NCBI GenBank assembly: GCA_036505615.1
Contig: DASXTB010000225.1
Span: 1-9,226, forward strand
Source: DASXTB01 sp036505615
GTDB lineage: Bacteria; Acidobacteriota; UBA6911; JACQSX01
DNA: 9,226 nt
Reading direction: 5' to 3'
Shown here: one piece after another, positions 1-7,314 of the stretch
Layout: each line of letters starts with the position of its first letter
Position numbering within the stretch: the first letter of the stretch is position 1
Translations under genes and position numbers: made by a program
The notes under the pieces: generated by a model
Told to the model about the DNA's origin: nothing
Seen by the model: the letters and a program-made list of their open reading frames with translations, nothing else
Database searches by the model: none

Positions 1-587
1 CGGCTCAGCGGTGGCGTGGCGCGGCCCTCTCCTGGGTTCCACCCCCACCCAACTAGCTTGTCTGACGTGACGTGCTCGATGATCTGGTTAATTGTTTTTC
101 CACCGTTACGCGATGGATCTTTGAGCTGGCTGCACAGTTCGCCTGGGGTCTTCCCGACAAATACCATGCGCATCTGCGGCGGCGGCAAGTGCCAGTTGGG
201 GGCTCCGGGAGGCATGTGGACGCCGGGCAGGTTCGCGAGCTGATGGCACGCGTCGCATTTCATCCCATACTTGCCCTTTCCATGCAAGCCCCGTTTAACG
301 CTTTGCGCATGCGGATGGCTATCGTCTCCCTGCAAGGGCGCCTCACCTGCGGGATGACAGTTCTGGCAGCGCGGATGCGTAAACACCGGCGCCGCCGCCA
401 AGAACGCTGCGCGGGCTGCGGCATCATCTCGCACGATGGATGCTGCTCGCTGAGCCGCTAGGCCGCCGGCTCGCAGGCTGTTACGCCCACGTGCAGATAG
501 CTTTGCTGTTCCTACCCAAAGCGACAAGAGCCCGACAAGCAGGACAGCAGCGACGATCCTTCCCTTACAGTTGGTTATGCGGTGCAT
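1..587 (-). CDS. Di-heme c-type cytochrome partner of IorAB-type hydroxylase (partial, C-terminus beyond left edge)
   Basis: The reading frame is open from the ATG at 587 to the left edge: 195 codons, no stop, so the last residues are missing. A basic start is followed by a hydrophobic segment at about residues 11-28 (a signal anchor or signal peptide), so the haem part should lie in the periplasm. Two CxxCH haem-c sites are visible: C74-Q-N-C77-H78 and C111-D-A-C114-H115. The later PPGAPNWHLPPP stretch, the TPGELC phrase and the W-G-W-N-P-G-E-G segment match, from memory, proteins annotated 'isoquinoline 1-oxidoreductase subunit'. These normally sit beside IorA/IorB, as here, and are thought to take electrons from them. 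A GGGAG ribosome-binding site (597-601) lies 9 nt before the ATG; an in-frame ATG at 608 lacks one. The gap to the upstream gene holds a REP-like element (651-769); positions 588-650 show nothing else. The family call is firm, the electron-acceptor role inferred. Confidence 0.88.
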   Translation of the reverse strand, partial: MHRITNCKGRIVAAVLLVGLLSLWVGTAKLSARGRNSLRAGGLAAQRAASIVRDDAAARAAFLAAAPVFTHPRCQNCHPAGEAPLQGDDSHPHAQSVKRGLHGKGKYGMKCDACHQLANLPGVHMPPGAPNWHLPPPQMRMVFVGKTPGELCSQLKDPSRNGGKTINQIIEHVTSDKLVGWGWNPGEGRATPPLS

Positions 588-650
588 TCGGAGATTCTCC
601 CTGTGCATTAGCTGGGATTTAGATTAAAAGCAACCCAGGCCTCTCCAAAA

Positions 651-769
651 GAGTCCCGTAGGGACGGCTGATTCAGTCGTCCCTGCAGGACTGCTATCCA
701 CGGTGTGTGGTTGTCTTCCAATCCCAGCAGTAAACTGCTGGGCTATTATCAGGCTGTCCCTACCGGACG
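651..769. repeat. REP-like inverted pair of palindromic units
   Basis: Two related units face each other. The left one begins GTCCCGTAGGGACGGCTGA (653-671). The right one, read on the minus strand from 768 to 749, is GTCCGGTAGGGACAGCCTGA, the same motif with two substitutions and one extra base. Each has a GTCC(C)/(G)GGAC hairpin core. Inside the right unit is a perfect 9-bp palindrome, CCCAGCAGT-AA-ACTGCTGGG (723-742), followed by CTATTATC. The arrangement resembles REP/BIME elements mobilised by REP-associated (RAYT) transposases; similar sequences are, from memory, frequent between genes in Acidobacteriota. No transposase is present here. It lies in the 263-nt gap between the molybdenum subunit and the cytochrome, so it could also shape transcript ends. 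Confidence 0.6.
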
Positions 770-850
770 GAAACTGCGTCACCATTTTCCGTGGCAAAAT
801 TTGTGAGTAATCCGGAGTCAGGACGGGGGTGACGTAGCCGGCTAATCATC

Positions 851-3001
851 TCACGCGTTCTTTCGCAAATCGGAGGCGCGAATTGGTAGCCTTCGGACCC
901 GCTTGCCGGTGGCTGCGAAGATCGCGTTGGCAACTGCCGCCGCAGTTGGGGGCACGCCTGGCTCTCCCACACCGGTCGGCGGCTCGGCGCTGGGCACAAT
1001 GTGAACTTCAATTTCCGGCGCCTCGTTCATGCGCAGCATCGGATAATCGTGGAAATTGCTTTGCTGAACCCGTCCTCGCTCCAGCGTGATTTCACCCTTG
1101 AGCGCCGCCGTCAAAGCATAGATGATCCCGCTCTCGAGCTGTGCGACGACCGTATCCGGATTGACGACACGGCCGCAATCAACGGCGCACACGACGCGGT
1201 GCACGCGCACTTCTCCGTCATCGGAGACCGAGACTTCCGCAACCTGTGCGACGTAGGTATTGAAAGAGAAGTGCACGGCAATGCCGTGGCCTCGCCCGCC
1301 CGGCAACGATGACCCCCACTTCGCTTGGTTGGCGGCCAGCTCCAATACCCCCAAGTACCGCGGCTGGCCAGCCAACAACGCGCGGCGAAACTGGTAAGGG
1401 TCTTTGCCCGCGGCGTGCGCCACCTCATCCAGGAAACTTTCAACTACAAATCCGGTGTGTGAATGGCCGACAGAACGCCACCACTGCACGGGCACACCCA
1501 CTTTCGGGCTGTGCAGATCGACCTGAACATTGGGGATCGCGTAGGGTAACTCCGCGGCACCTTCCACCGATGTTCCGTCGACGCCGTTCTTGACCATGAC
1601 GCTTTCAAAAGGCGTCCCCGCCATGATGGACTGCCCCACGACCGTGTGTGTCCAAGCAATGGGTTTTCCTTCCGCGTCCACTCCCGCGGCGAGCCGGTCG
1701 TACCACAGGGGACGATACCACCCGCCTCGAATGTCGTCTTCCCGGGTCCAGATGACTTTAACCGGGGCCCGAACCGCCTTGGCCACTTCAACGGCTTCGA
1801 CGATGAAGTCGGAAGCCGGATTAGCGCGACGACCAAACCCGCCCCCGAGGAGCGTGGTATGAATTTGCACCAGCTCGGGCTTCAGACCCGCAACGCCGGC
1901 GGCCGCGGCGCGGTCCACGGTCTGAAATTGAGTTCCGGTCCAGATCTCACAGTGGTCCGAGCGCAGGTCCACCAGGCAATTTAAGGGCTCCATCATGGCG
2001 TGGGCAAGATAGGGCACTTCATACTCGGCAGTAATTTGCTTGGCTGAGTTCTGAAGCGCATGGACCGGATCGCCATCCTTGCGCGCGATGGCCCCGGGGG
2101 TCCTCGCCAGATTCGAATATTGCTCGCGCAAGTCTGCCGTCGACAGAGTCGCGTTCGGACCCTCGTCCCAGACAACCTCGAGAGCATCTCGGCCGAGCTT
2201 TGCAGCCCAGAAGCCCGTGGCGACGACGGCAACGCCGGCCCGCACAGGAACCACGGCTTTTACGCCGTTGACGGCCCTGGCCTTCTCGTCGTTGATACGC
2301 GCAACCTTTGCCCCGAAAACCGGCGGGCGTAATAGTACCGCCGTGAGCATGCCGGGAACGCGCACATCGAGACCAAACTGTGCCGTGCCGTCCACCTTGG
2401 ATGGAGTATCCAGACGACGCGTCGACTTGCCAATGAGCTTGAAGTCCTTGGGATCTTTTAGAGCGACGTCCTTGGGCGCCTCTATCTTCGCCGCGGCGTC
2501 CGCGAGAGCGCCGAAAGAAAGCCGCCGCCTGCCGGACCCGTGAATCACGTAGCCGCGCTCGGCGCGACAGCTTTGTGGATTGACGTTCCAGGTTTGGGCG
2601 GCTGCGGCGACCAGCATCATCCGCGCTGTTGCGCCGGCCTTGCGCAGCCGCTCCCATTCCGAGTTAATGCTGGTGCTGCCGCCCGTTATTTGAATTCCGA
2701 ATTGCGTGTGATTATAGGCAGGATCCACCGGCGGCGATTCAACACGAATCCTGCTCCAGTCGGCCTCGAGCTCTTCGGCAATGAGCATGGGCAGGGAGGT
2801 GTAGACGCCCTGGCCCATCTCCGATTTGGTGACAATGATCGTCACGATGTCATTGGTTCCGATCCGGATGAAAGCATTGGGCACAAAGGCCCGCTTTGTG
2901 GAGCCCGCTTGCCGTGCCAGCGTAAGTTCGGGCAGACAGAAGCTGATCAGCAGTCCGCCTCCTACAGCCGTTCCGGTCTTGAGAAAATCGCGCCGTTTCA
3001 T
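851..3001 (-). CDS. iorB: Molybdopterin-binding subunit of a periplasmic IorB-type molybdenum hydroxylase
   Basis: This 716-aa protein is the large subunit of a xanthine-oxidase-family hydroxylase, closest in style to isoquinoline 1-oxidoreductase beta. It starts MKRRDFLKTGTAVGGG, a twin-arginine signal, so the enzyme is exported folded with its cofactor. The aldehyde-oxidase/xanthine-dehydrogenase hammerhead domain lies around residues 200-320. Cofactor-site motifs follow: GGGFGRR at 386-392, WWRSVGHS at 507-514, and GVGEPG with E680, the position of the catalytic glutamate in this family. A near-full IorB length and a conserved C-terminus (RVRRLPI) suggest it is intact. The ATG at 3001 is preferred over a TTG at 3013 because the Tat motif begins there and GGGGA (3007-3011) sits 5 nt upstream. 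It follows iorA by 232 nt, a gap largely filled by the hairpin repeat at 3034-3180. The substrate is unknown: relatives act on isoquinoline, nicotinate-like rings or aldehydes, and the symbol denotes family only. Confidence 0.92.
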   Translation of the reverse strand: MKRRDFLKTGTAVGGGLLISFCLPELTLARQAGSTKRAFVPNAFIRIGTNDIVTIIVTKSEMGQGVYTSLPMLIAEELEADWSRIRVESPPVDPAYNHTQFGIQITGGSTSINSEWERLRKAGATARMMLVAAAAQTWNVNPQSCRAERGYVIHGSGRRRLSFGALADAAAKIEAPKDVALKDPKDFKLIGKSTRRLDTPSKVDGTAQFGLDVRVPGMLTAVLLRPPVFGAKVARINDEKARAVNGVKAVVPVRAGVAVVATGFWAAKLGRDALEVVWDEGPNATLSTADLREQYSNLARTPGAIARKDGDPVHALQNSAKQITAEYEVPYLAHAMMEPLNCLVDLRSDHCEIWTGTQFQTVDRAAAAGVAGLKPELVQIHTTLLGGGFGRRANPASDFIVEAVEVAKAVRAPVKVIWTREDDIRGGWYRPLWYDRLAAGVDAEGKPIAWTHTVVGQSIMAGTPFESVMVKNGVDGTSVEGAAELPYAIPNVQVDLHSPKVGVPVQWWRSVGHSHTGFVVESFLDEVAHAAGKDPYQFRRALLAGQPRYLGVLELAANQAKWGSSLPGGRGHGIAVHFSFNTYVAQVAEVSVSDDGEVRVHRVVCAVDCGRVVNPDTVVAQLESGIIYALTAALKGEITLERGRVQQSNFHDYPMLRMNEAPEIEVHIVPSAEPPTGVGEPGVPPTAAAVANAIFAATGKRVRRLPIRASDLRKNA

Positions 3002-3033
3002 AACCGTCCCCAAAGCGTGGAAGAAATTGCGAA

Positions 3034-3180
3034 AGGCCGATGACGATGACGTTCACGCTCACGTCCACGCTCACGTTCACGATCACGCGCACGATTACGT
3101 GGACGACCATGGCCGTCGTCGTTAATCCTGACCGTGGGCGTGAGCGTGGACGTGAACGTGATCGTGAACGTAGACGGCCT
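3034..3180 (-). repeat. Long hexamer-periodic hairpin repeat, copy 1 (between iorA and iorB)
   Basis: About 147 nt made of ACG triplets alternating with variable NNC triplets on one arm and the complementary CGTGNN pattern on the other. The arms (3034-3084 and 3130-3180) pair over about 51 nt with several mismatches clustered by hexamer; the outer ends are AGGCCG/CGGCCT. The centre carries a near-palindrome, GACGACCATGGCCGTC. Read on the minus strand, the sense of iorB, the 5' arm (3177 to 3145) matches copy 2 (7755-7787) over 33 nt with one mismatch. The element ends 33 nt before the iorB ATG. Short open frames across it give only Arg-Xaa or Val-Xaa dipeptide runs and are not genes. Confidence 0.8.
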
Positions 3181-3198
3181 TTTGTTTGAGGCCACATA

Positions 3199-3216
3199 GC
3201 CACGGTAAGCCGTGGC
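3199..3216 (-). other. Small hairpin just after iorA
   Basis: GCCACGG, a TAAG loop and CCGTGGC form a perfect 7-bp stem 17 nt past the iorA stop codon. No T-tract follows on the minus strand, so it is not a typical intrinsic terminator. Together with the long hairpin next to it, it makes the iorA-iorB gap highly structured; an effect on mRNA stability or on subunit ratio is possible but only inferred. Confidence 0.4.
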
Positions 3217-3233
3217 AGTTGATTTTGTCGCGA

Positions 3234-3701
3234 TCATTTTGCCCTTCGACTTGCGAGTTGGGCCGCTCGGTGGATCGCGCGCCGTATTCGCGGGTATGTC
3301 CCGCAGCGGCAGATGTTGCCCGACATGGCGTCGTCAATTTCAGAGTCAGTTGGCTTGGGATTTTCACGCAGCAGAATAGCAGCGCTCATGATCTGCCCCG
3401 ATTGGCAGTACCCGCACTGAGGCACGTCTTCGGCGATCCAAGCCTGTTGCAACGGGTGGCTCAAATTTGTTGCCAGCCCTTCGATGGTAGTGACCATTTT
3501 GCCAGCTGCCCTGGAGACAGGCGTTACACAAGAGCGCACGGCCTCGCCGTCAATGTGCACCGTACATGCGCCGCACTGAGCCATGCCGCAGCCGTATTTA
3601 GTGCCCGTCAGGTTGAGATTTTCGCGTATTACCCATAGGAGAGGCGTGGCCGGGTCCACATCGATGCTGTATTTGGTGCGATTGATGTTGAGTGTGATCA
3701 C
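3234..3701 (-). CDS. iorA: [2Fe-2S] subunit of IorA-type molybdenum hydroxylase
   Basis: This 155-aa protein is the small electron-transfer subunit that pairs with the molybdopterin subunit encoded downstream. The N-terminal plant-type ferredoxin domain has cluster ligands C38, C43, C46 and C58 (YGCGMAQCGACTVH). The C-terminal helical domain carries the second [2Fe-2S] site, C96-x2-C99 (PQCGYCQSGQ) and C131-x-C133 (NICRCGTYPRIRRAI). Both sites are complete and the length is normal for the family. Translation starts at a GTG: AAGGAG (3711-3716) lies 9 nt upstream, which settles the start. It has no signal of its own; in this family the small subunit is thought to ride out of the cytoplasm with the Tat-tagged large subunit. 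No FAD-binding subunit gene is adjacent, consistent with electrons leaving to the cytochrome at 587-1. The 182-nt gap to the upstream receptor gene holds an inverted repeat (3790-3852) but no clear promoter. Confidence 0.94.
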   Translation of the reverse strand: MITLNINRTKYSIDVDPATPLLWVIRENLNLTGTKYGCGMAQCGACTVHIDGEAVRSCVTPVSRAAGKMVTTIEGLATNLSHPLQQAWIAEDVPQCGYCQSGQIMSAAILLRENPKPTDSEIDDAMSGNICRCGTYPRIRRAIHRAAQLASRRAK

Positions 3702-3789
3702 GGTGGCGGGCTCCTTGCTCGGTCTTCACCTTAGGCGGCCGGCTCGACAGAGGACCGGCTGGACCCATGTCGATTTCCAAAAACCCCAG

Positions 3790-3852
3790 GTCCTTTGTTT
3801 CCTCCGTGTCCTTGACGGGTAAGAGCTTTTTACCACAAAGGACACAAAGGAC
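3790..3852. repeat. Inverted repeat of CACAAAGGACAC type
   Basis: The right arm reads CCACAAAGGACACAAAGGAC (3833-3852), itself a tandem of ACAAAGGAC. The left arm (3790-3809) is its reverse complement at 16 of 20 positions, with a 23-nt spacer between them. It lies between the receptor stop codon and the iorA start. From memory, runs of CACAAAGGACACGAAGG recur between genes in several phyla including Acidobacteriota; their role is unknown to me. There is no U-tract, so calling it a terminator is not justified. Confidence 0.45.
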
Positions 3853-3883
3853 ACCATGCCAATAATTTTCCGCGTTCTGCCCG

Positions 3884-6800
3884 CTAAAAGTTCACCTTCA
3901 ATCCAAACTGCAGCTCGCGCATCGCGGCGCTTAGCGTGGTGATGCTACCGCCCTGAGTCAGATCCACGCGCGGATTGGGCGTGCCAAACTGCGGCGTATT
4001 CAACGCGTTGAAAGCTTCCACTCGAATCTGGACCTCGCCGTGCTCTCCCAGTCTGGCAAATGGCACGCGCTTGAAAAGGCTAAAATCAAAGTTGACTGCG
4101 CCCGGGCCAAACAAAATATCGCGGCCGGCGTTTCCAAAGTCGTATTGCTGAGCGGCCGCAAATGCGTTCAAATCAAAGAATCGCTGCAAGGTCCGCTGGC
4201 CGCGCGGGAGATTTCCGTCGCCCAGCCGATTGGGACGTGAGTTCCCCGTGTTGGCGCTGCTGAATCCCAGCGTAGGGGTAAACGCCACGCCGCTGTGCAG
4301 CGTCGCAATGCCATTGAGCTGCCAGTTCCCCAGGATGGCGTTAGCCAGCGGTGATCCGAAATCGTAACGGCGCTTGGATCCGAACGGAAGGTCCCAGACG
4401 TAATTGCCCACCAATCGCTGTCTCATGTCAAAGCGTGACAATGCCCGTTCCCAACGGATGTTCTGCAGGCTGCGCAGCTCCAAGTCGCCGATCAATTGCT
4501 CGCCGCCGTAGTCGATCGACTTGCTGAGCGTGTAGGAAACAAGAAAAGCCACGCCTTGCGAGAACCTTCGCTCAGCTTTGGCTGTGAGTGCGTGGTAAAT
4601 GGAATTGTTTCCCGGCAACTGGCCTGAGATCGTCCCGAAGCCCTGAATGGGGCGACGGCTGGCAACAGACGTCCCGCCCGGCAACGGCTGATTGAAATCG
4701 ATGCCCATGGGAAGCTGCGCTCCCTTAGTGCCCGTATAACCGGCATCCAGAAGCAAGCCGGCCAGTTCCTGCTGCAATTCGAGATTCCAGTGATACGTAT
4801 AGGCCTGCGGAAAATCAGCGGGCCAGGCGCGAAATTCCGTCACTGCGGTGTTCAGAGCTCCCAGACTGAGTGCGTCGCCGGGGAATCCTTGAGCCAGGAA
4901 AATGGGCACCTGGATTTGATCCCCCTGGTAGGTCGCCTGGCGGCGGAAAGCAGGGCTTGCCACCAATCGGCCCGAGGCTCCTACCGCCGGATGGTCGGCA
5001 TAAAAAATCCCCGCACCTGCCCTCAGCACTGAGTGCGGCGCGAAGTGGTAAGCAAATCCCAGCCGCGGCGCGAAATTATTCTTGTCGACTTTCATCAGGC
5101 CGCGATCGCTTACACCCGCTGGAATCGCCGCTACCAGATTGCCGGGAATTCCCGCAGGCGTACGGTTTTCCGGAAAGATCAGCTTCTTTTGATCGATCAG
5201 GAAATTTCCTTGCTGGTCATTTCGTTCCACCGGCTGCGTCCAAAGTTCGTATCGCAGTCCGAGATTCAAAGTGAAATTGGGACTGACTTTCCAATCGTCT
5301 TGAAAGTAAGCGCCCCAATACTGGTTGCGCAGGTCGCCTGCGGTGAAGTTGCTCACTTCCGCGTTGGCCGATGTCCCCAGCAGAAAATCAGCAAACGCGG
5401 ATCCGGTGCGCGACCGGTTTTGCGGATCCTGGGTGAAGACGCCGGTGAAATTGAAGAGCCCCCGGGCCGAACCGGAGATATTAAAAAAGCTGCGCACGTA
5501 ATTGAAGATCACTCCGGCCTTGAACGAGTGGTTGCCTCGGATGAACGAAAGATCATCATTGATCTGATATGTTTCCGAGATTTTGAAATTGGGCAGAAAG
5601 GTAGCCTCACCCAGGGTAGCGAATCCGGAGATGGTGATTTTCGGCAGCCCGGTGATTCCCGTGTCGGTGGGAATTCCGCGGAAGCCGAACTGGCTGATCA
5701 AGTCATCCTTGACGAAAGGCAGCAAGTCGTCGCGGACCCGGTTATAGCCGATGCGGACCTCGTTGATTCGCCTGGGGCTGAAAATATGGCTTTCTCCAAT
5801 CGCCAAACCTTGCGCCTTCTGAGTGTTGTTTGCCTGCTGGAAGTTGTCGCTGCCAACCAGCGGTGGAACAAACGGACCTGGATTGGCAAAGTTGGCGTTG
5901 GCGAAGCTGTAACGAGTGAAGAACTTGTCGTTGGCCGAGAATATCTGATCCACTCGGAAATCCAACTGATCTCGATTGGTCGATCGGGTGGGGTTGACGA
6001 CGTAATTATTGGCCTTGCCCGGAAGGTTGGGAAAGGGCAACAACGCGATTAGCTTCAGAGCGATAGGATCCAGTCGGCCTATGGGGATGGCATTGCCCTG
6101 AAAAGGATCGCGAATGAAACCTCCGCCCGGCCGAGGCTTGAGCGTCGCGGGATCAAAAATAGTCCGGTCGCCGGAGAAATCGCCTTTGCGCGCCGCCGCG
6201 TCGGGCAGAGTCACGACGTAATTGAGTCCGCGCCGCTCCCTGGTTCCCTCCCAACTCCCGAAGAAGAAAGTCTTGTCGCGACGGATCGGGCCTCCGAAGG
6301 TTCCACCGTATTGATTGCGCTTCAAGGGAGGTTTGGGATCCTCCGGACGCGAGAAGAAATTGCGCGCGTCAAAAACGTCGTTACGCAAGAATTCAAAAAT
6401 CGTTCCGTGAAACTGGTTGGCGCCCGACTTGATGGTGGCGTTAACCACAGCGCCGGCAGAGCGTCCGAACTCGGCGGAGAAGCTGTGCGTCTGCACTTTG
6501 AACTCTTGCAGCGCGTCCACGGAAGGTTGAATTACGACATTTGAACTGTTTTGCAGGTCGACGACTTTTGAATTGTTATCGACGCCATCGAGAATGAAAT
6601 TATTCAGAGTAGAACGAACCCCGTTGGCGACGAAGGCGCCTCCCGTAACGGCGCGGTCTCCACGCGACGGCTCTACTACGCCCGCCGTCAGCTTGGCCAG
6701 TTGCAAATAGTTTCTGCCATTAAGCGGCAGGTCCGTGATCGTCTTGCCTTCAATCACCTGACCCACCGAAGAGGTCTCGGTTTCCAGCAGCGGGGCTCCG

Positions 6801-7171
6801 CCCGTGACGGTCACCTGATCAGAGATCTCGCCCACTTGCAGAGTGAAATCGACGCGGGCCACGTCCTGCACGCGCAAGGTGATGCCGGCGCGGACCTCAG
6901 TTTTGAAGCCGGGCAGCGATGCGGTCACCTGGTAGCGTCCCACTCGCAGTTGCGGCACCGTGTAAAAACCGCTGTCGGACGTAATGGTGGGAAAGCTCGC
7001 GTTCGTGTCGACGTCGATCACAACGATAGTTGCGCCGGGAATAATCGCCCCCTGCGCATCGCGCACAATCCCGCTGATGGTACCGGTGTCCATCTGCGCC
7101 AGAACCTGGTTGGAGGAAGCCAGGGAAAGCGGAATGGCAAGAAGAATCAAGGGCCAGGGACGAGAGGTCAT
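3884..7171 (-). CDS. TonB-dependent-receptor-like outer-membrane protein with carboxypeptidase-regulatory-like domain
   Basis: A 1095-aa protein with a signal peptide (about residues 1-25, ending VLA before QMDTG). A CarboxypepD_reg/CnaB-like beta-sandwich follows at about 28-112 (GTISGIVRDAQGAIIPGATI to GRYQVTASLPGFK). A plug-like domain spans about 115-255, with DLPLNGRNYLQLAKLTAGV at 148-166 and ILDGVDNN at 193-200. The rest is a long beta-barrel-type region ending QFGLKVNF; a terminal Phe is typical of outer-membrane barrels. This layout matches Oar-like/TonB-receptor-like proteins greatly multiplied in Acidobacteriota, probably for uptake or binding of large ligands. No canonical TonB box is obvious, so TonB energisation is uncertain. 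The start is supported by AGGAGA (7178-7183) 6 nt before the ATG, with a good sigma-70-type promoter just upstream (7215-7244). Ligand unknown. The gene is same-strand with iorA 182 nt downstream; co-transcription is possible but unproven. Confidence 0.9.
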   Translation of the reverse strand: MTSRPWPLILLAIPLSLASSNQVLAQMDTGTISGIVRDAQGAIIPGATIVVIDVDTNASFPTITSDSGFYTVPQLRVGRYQVTASLPGFKTEVRAGITLRVQDVARVDFTLQVGEISDQVTVTGGAPLLETETSSVGQVIEGKTITDLPLNGRNYLQLAKLTAGVVEPSRGDRAVTGGAFVANGVRSTLNNFILDGVDNNSKVVDLQNSSNVVIQPSVDALQEFKVQTHSFSAEFGRSAGAVVNATIKSGANQFHGTIFEFLRNDVFDARNFFSRPEDPKPPLKRNQYGGTFGGPIRRDKTFFFGSWEGTRERRGLNYVVTLPDAAARKGDFSGDRTIFDPATLKPRPGGGFIRDPFQGNAIPIGRLDPIALKLIALLPFPNLPGKANNYVVNPTRSTNRDQLDFRVDQIFSANDKFFTRYSFANANFANPGPFVPPLVGSDNFQQANNTQKAQGLAIGESHIFSPRRINEVRIGYNRVRDDLLPFVKDDLISQFGFRGIPTDTGITGLPKITISGFATLGEATFLPNFKISETYQINDDLSFIRGNHSFKAGVIFNYVRSFFNISGSARGLFNFTGVFTQDPQNRSRTGSAFADFLLGTSANAEVSNFTAGDLRNQYWGAYFQDDWKVSPNFTLNLGLRYELWTQPVERNDQQGNFLIDQKKLIFPENRTPAGIPGNLVAAIPAGVSDRGLMKVDKNNFAPRLGFAYHFAPHSVLRAGAGIFYADHPAVGASGRLVASPAFRRQATYQGDQIQVPIFLAQGFPGDALSLGALNTAVTEFRAWPADFPQAYTYHWNLELQQELAGLLLDAGYTGTKGAQLPMGIDFNQPLPGGTSVASRRPIQGFGTISGQLPGNNSIYHALTAKAERRFSQGVAFLVSYTLSKSIDYGGEQLIGDLELRSLQNIRWERALSRFDMRQRLVGNYVWDLPFGSKRRYDFGSPLANAILGNWQLNGIATLHSGVAFTPTLGFSSANTGNSRPNRLGDGNLPRGQRTLQRFFDLNAFAAAQQYDFGNAGRDILFGPGAVNFDFSLFKRVPFARLGEHGEVQIRVEAFNALNTPQFGTPNPRVDLTQGGSITTLSAAMRELQFGLKVNF

Positions 7172-7214
7172 GGCGAATCTCCTGAGGTGAAATGAAAATC
7201 TGAAGGTCCGGCCG

Positions 7215-7244
7215 ATGATAGGGTCGGAATTGAACGATTGTCAA
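7215..7244 (-). promoter_or_regulatory. Sigma-70-type promoter for the receptor gene
   Basis: On the minus strand a perfect -35 box TTGACA (7244-7239) and a -10 box TATCAT (7220-7215) are separated by 18 nt. The expected start point near 7208 would give a 5' leader of about 37 nt, holding the AGGAGA ribosome-binding site before the ATG at 7171. It is the clearest promoter in the window and is well placed for the 1095-aa gene. No operator-like palindrome is visible around it. Confidence 0.75.
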
Positions 7245-7314
7245 CGGCTTCCTGACGCGGAGTCTCACGGCTTCGAACCTTTTCCCGCGATTCAATTCCA
7301 GCCGGCACTCCGAT

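Noticed and set aside
72..461. Plus-strand frame of 129 codons at the left end
   Set aside because: It is antisense to the cytochrome frame that contains two CxxCH motifs and a good ribosome-binding site.
723..742. Intrinsic terminator for iorB
   Set aside because: The 9-bp stem is good but on the minus strand it is followed by ATTGG, not a T-tract; it fits the REP-like pair better.
2540..3043. Plus-strand frame of 167 codons opposite the 5' end of iorB
   Set aside because: It overlaps conserved hydroxylase coding sequence and its composition is what antisense of high-GC coding DNA gives.
3034..3180. CRISPR array
   Set aside because: The period is 6 nt with inverted symmetry, with no repeat-spacer alternation of 25-40 nt and no cas genes.
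3034..3203. Frames across the hexamer repeat encoding Arg-Xaa or Val-Xaa dipeptide runs
   Set aside because: The dipeptide pattern follows directly from the 6-nt period on either strand; there is no ribosome-binding site and the arms are better explained as a hairpin.
5033..6052. Long plus-strand open frame of 339 codons antisense to the receptor gene
   Set aside because: It lies wholly inside the 1095-aa gene and shows no domain, signal or ribosome-binding site; the minus-strand frame has clear receptor architecture throughout.
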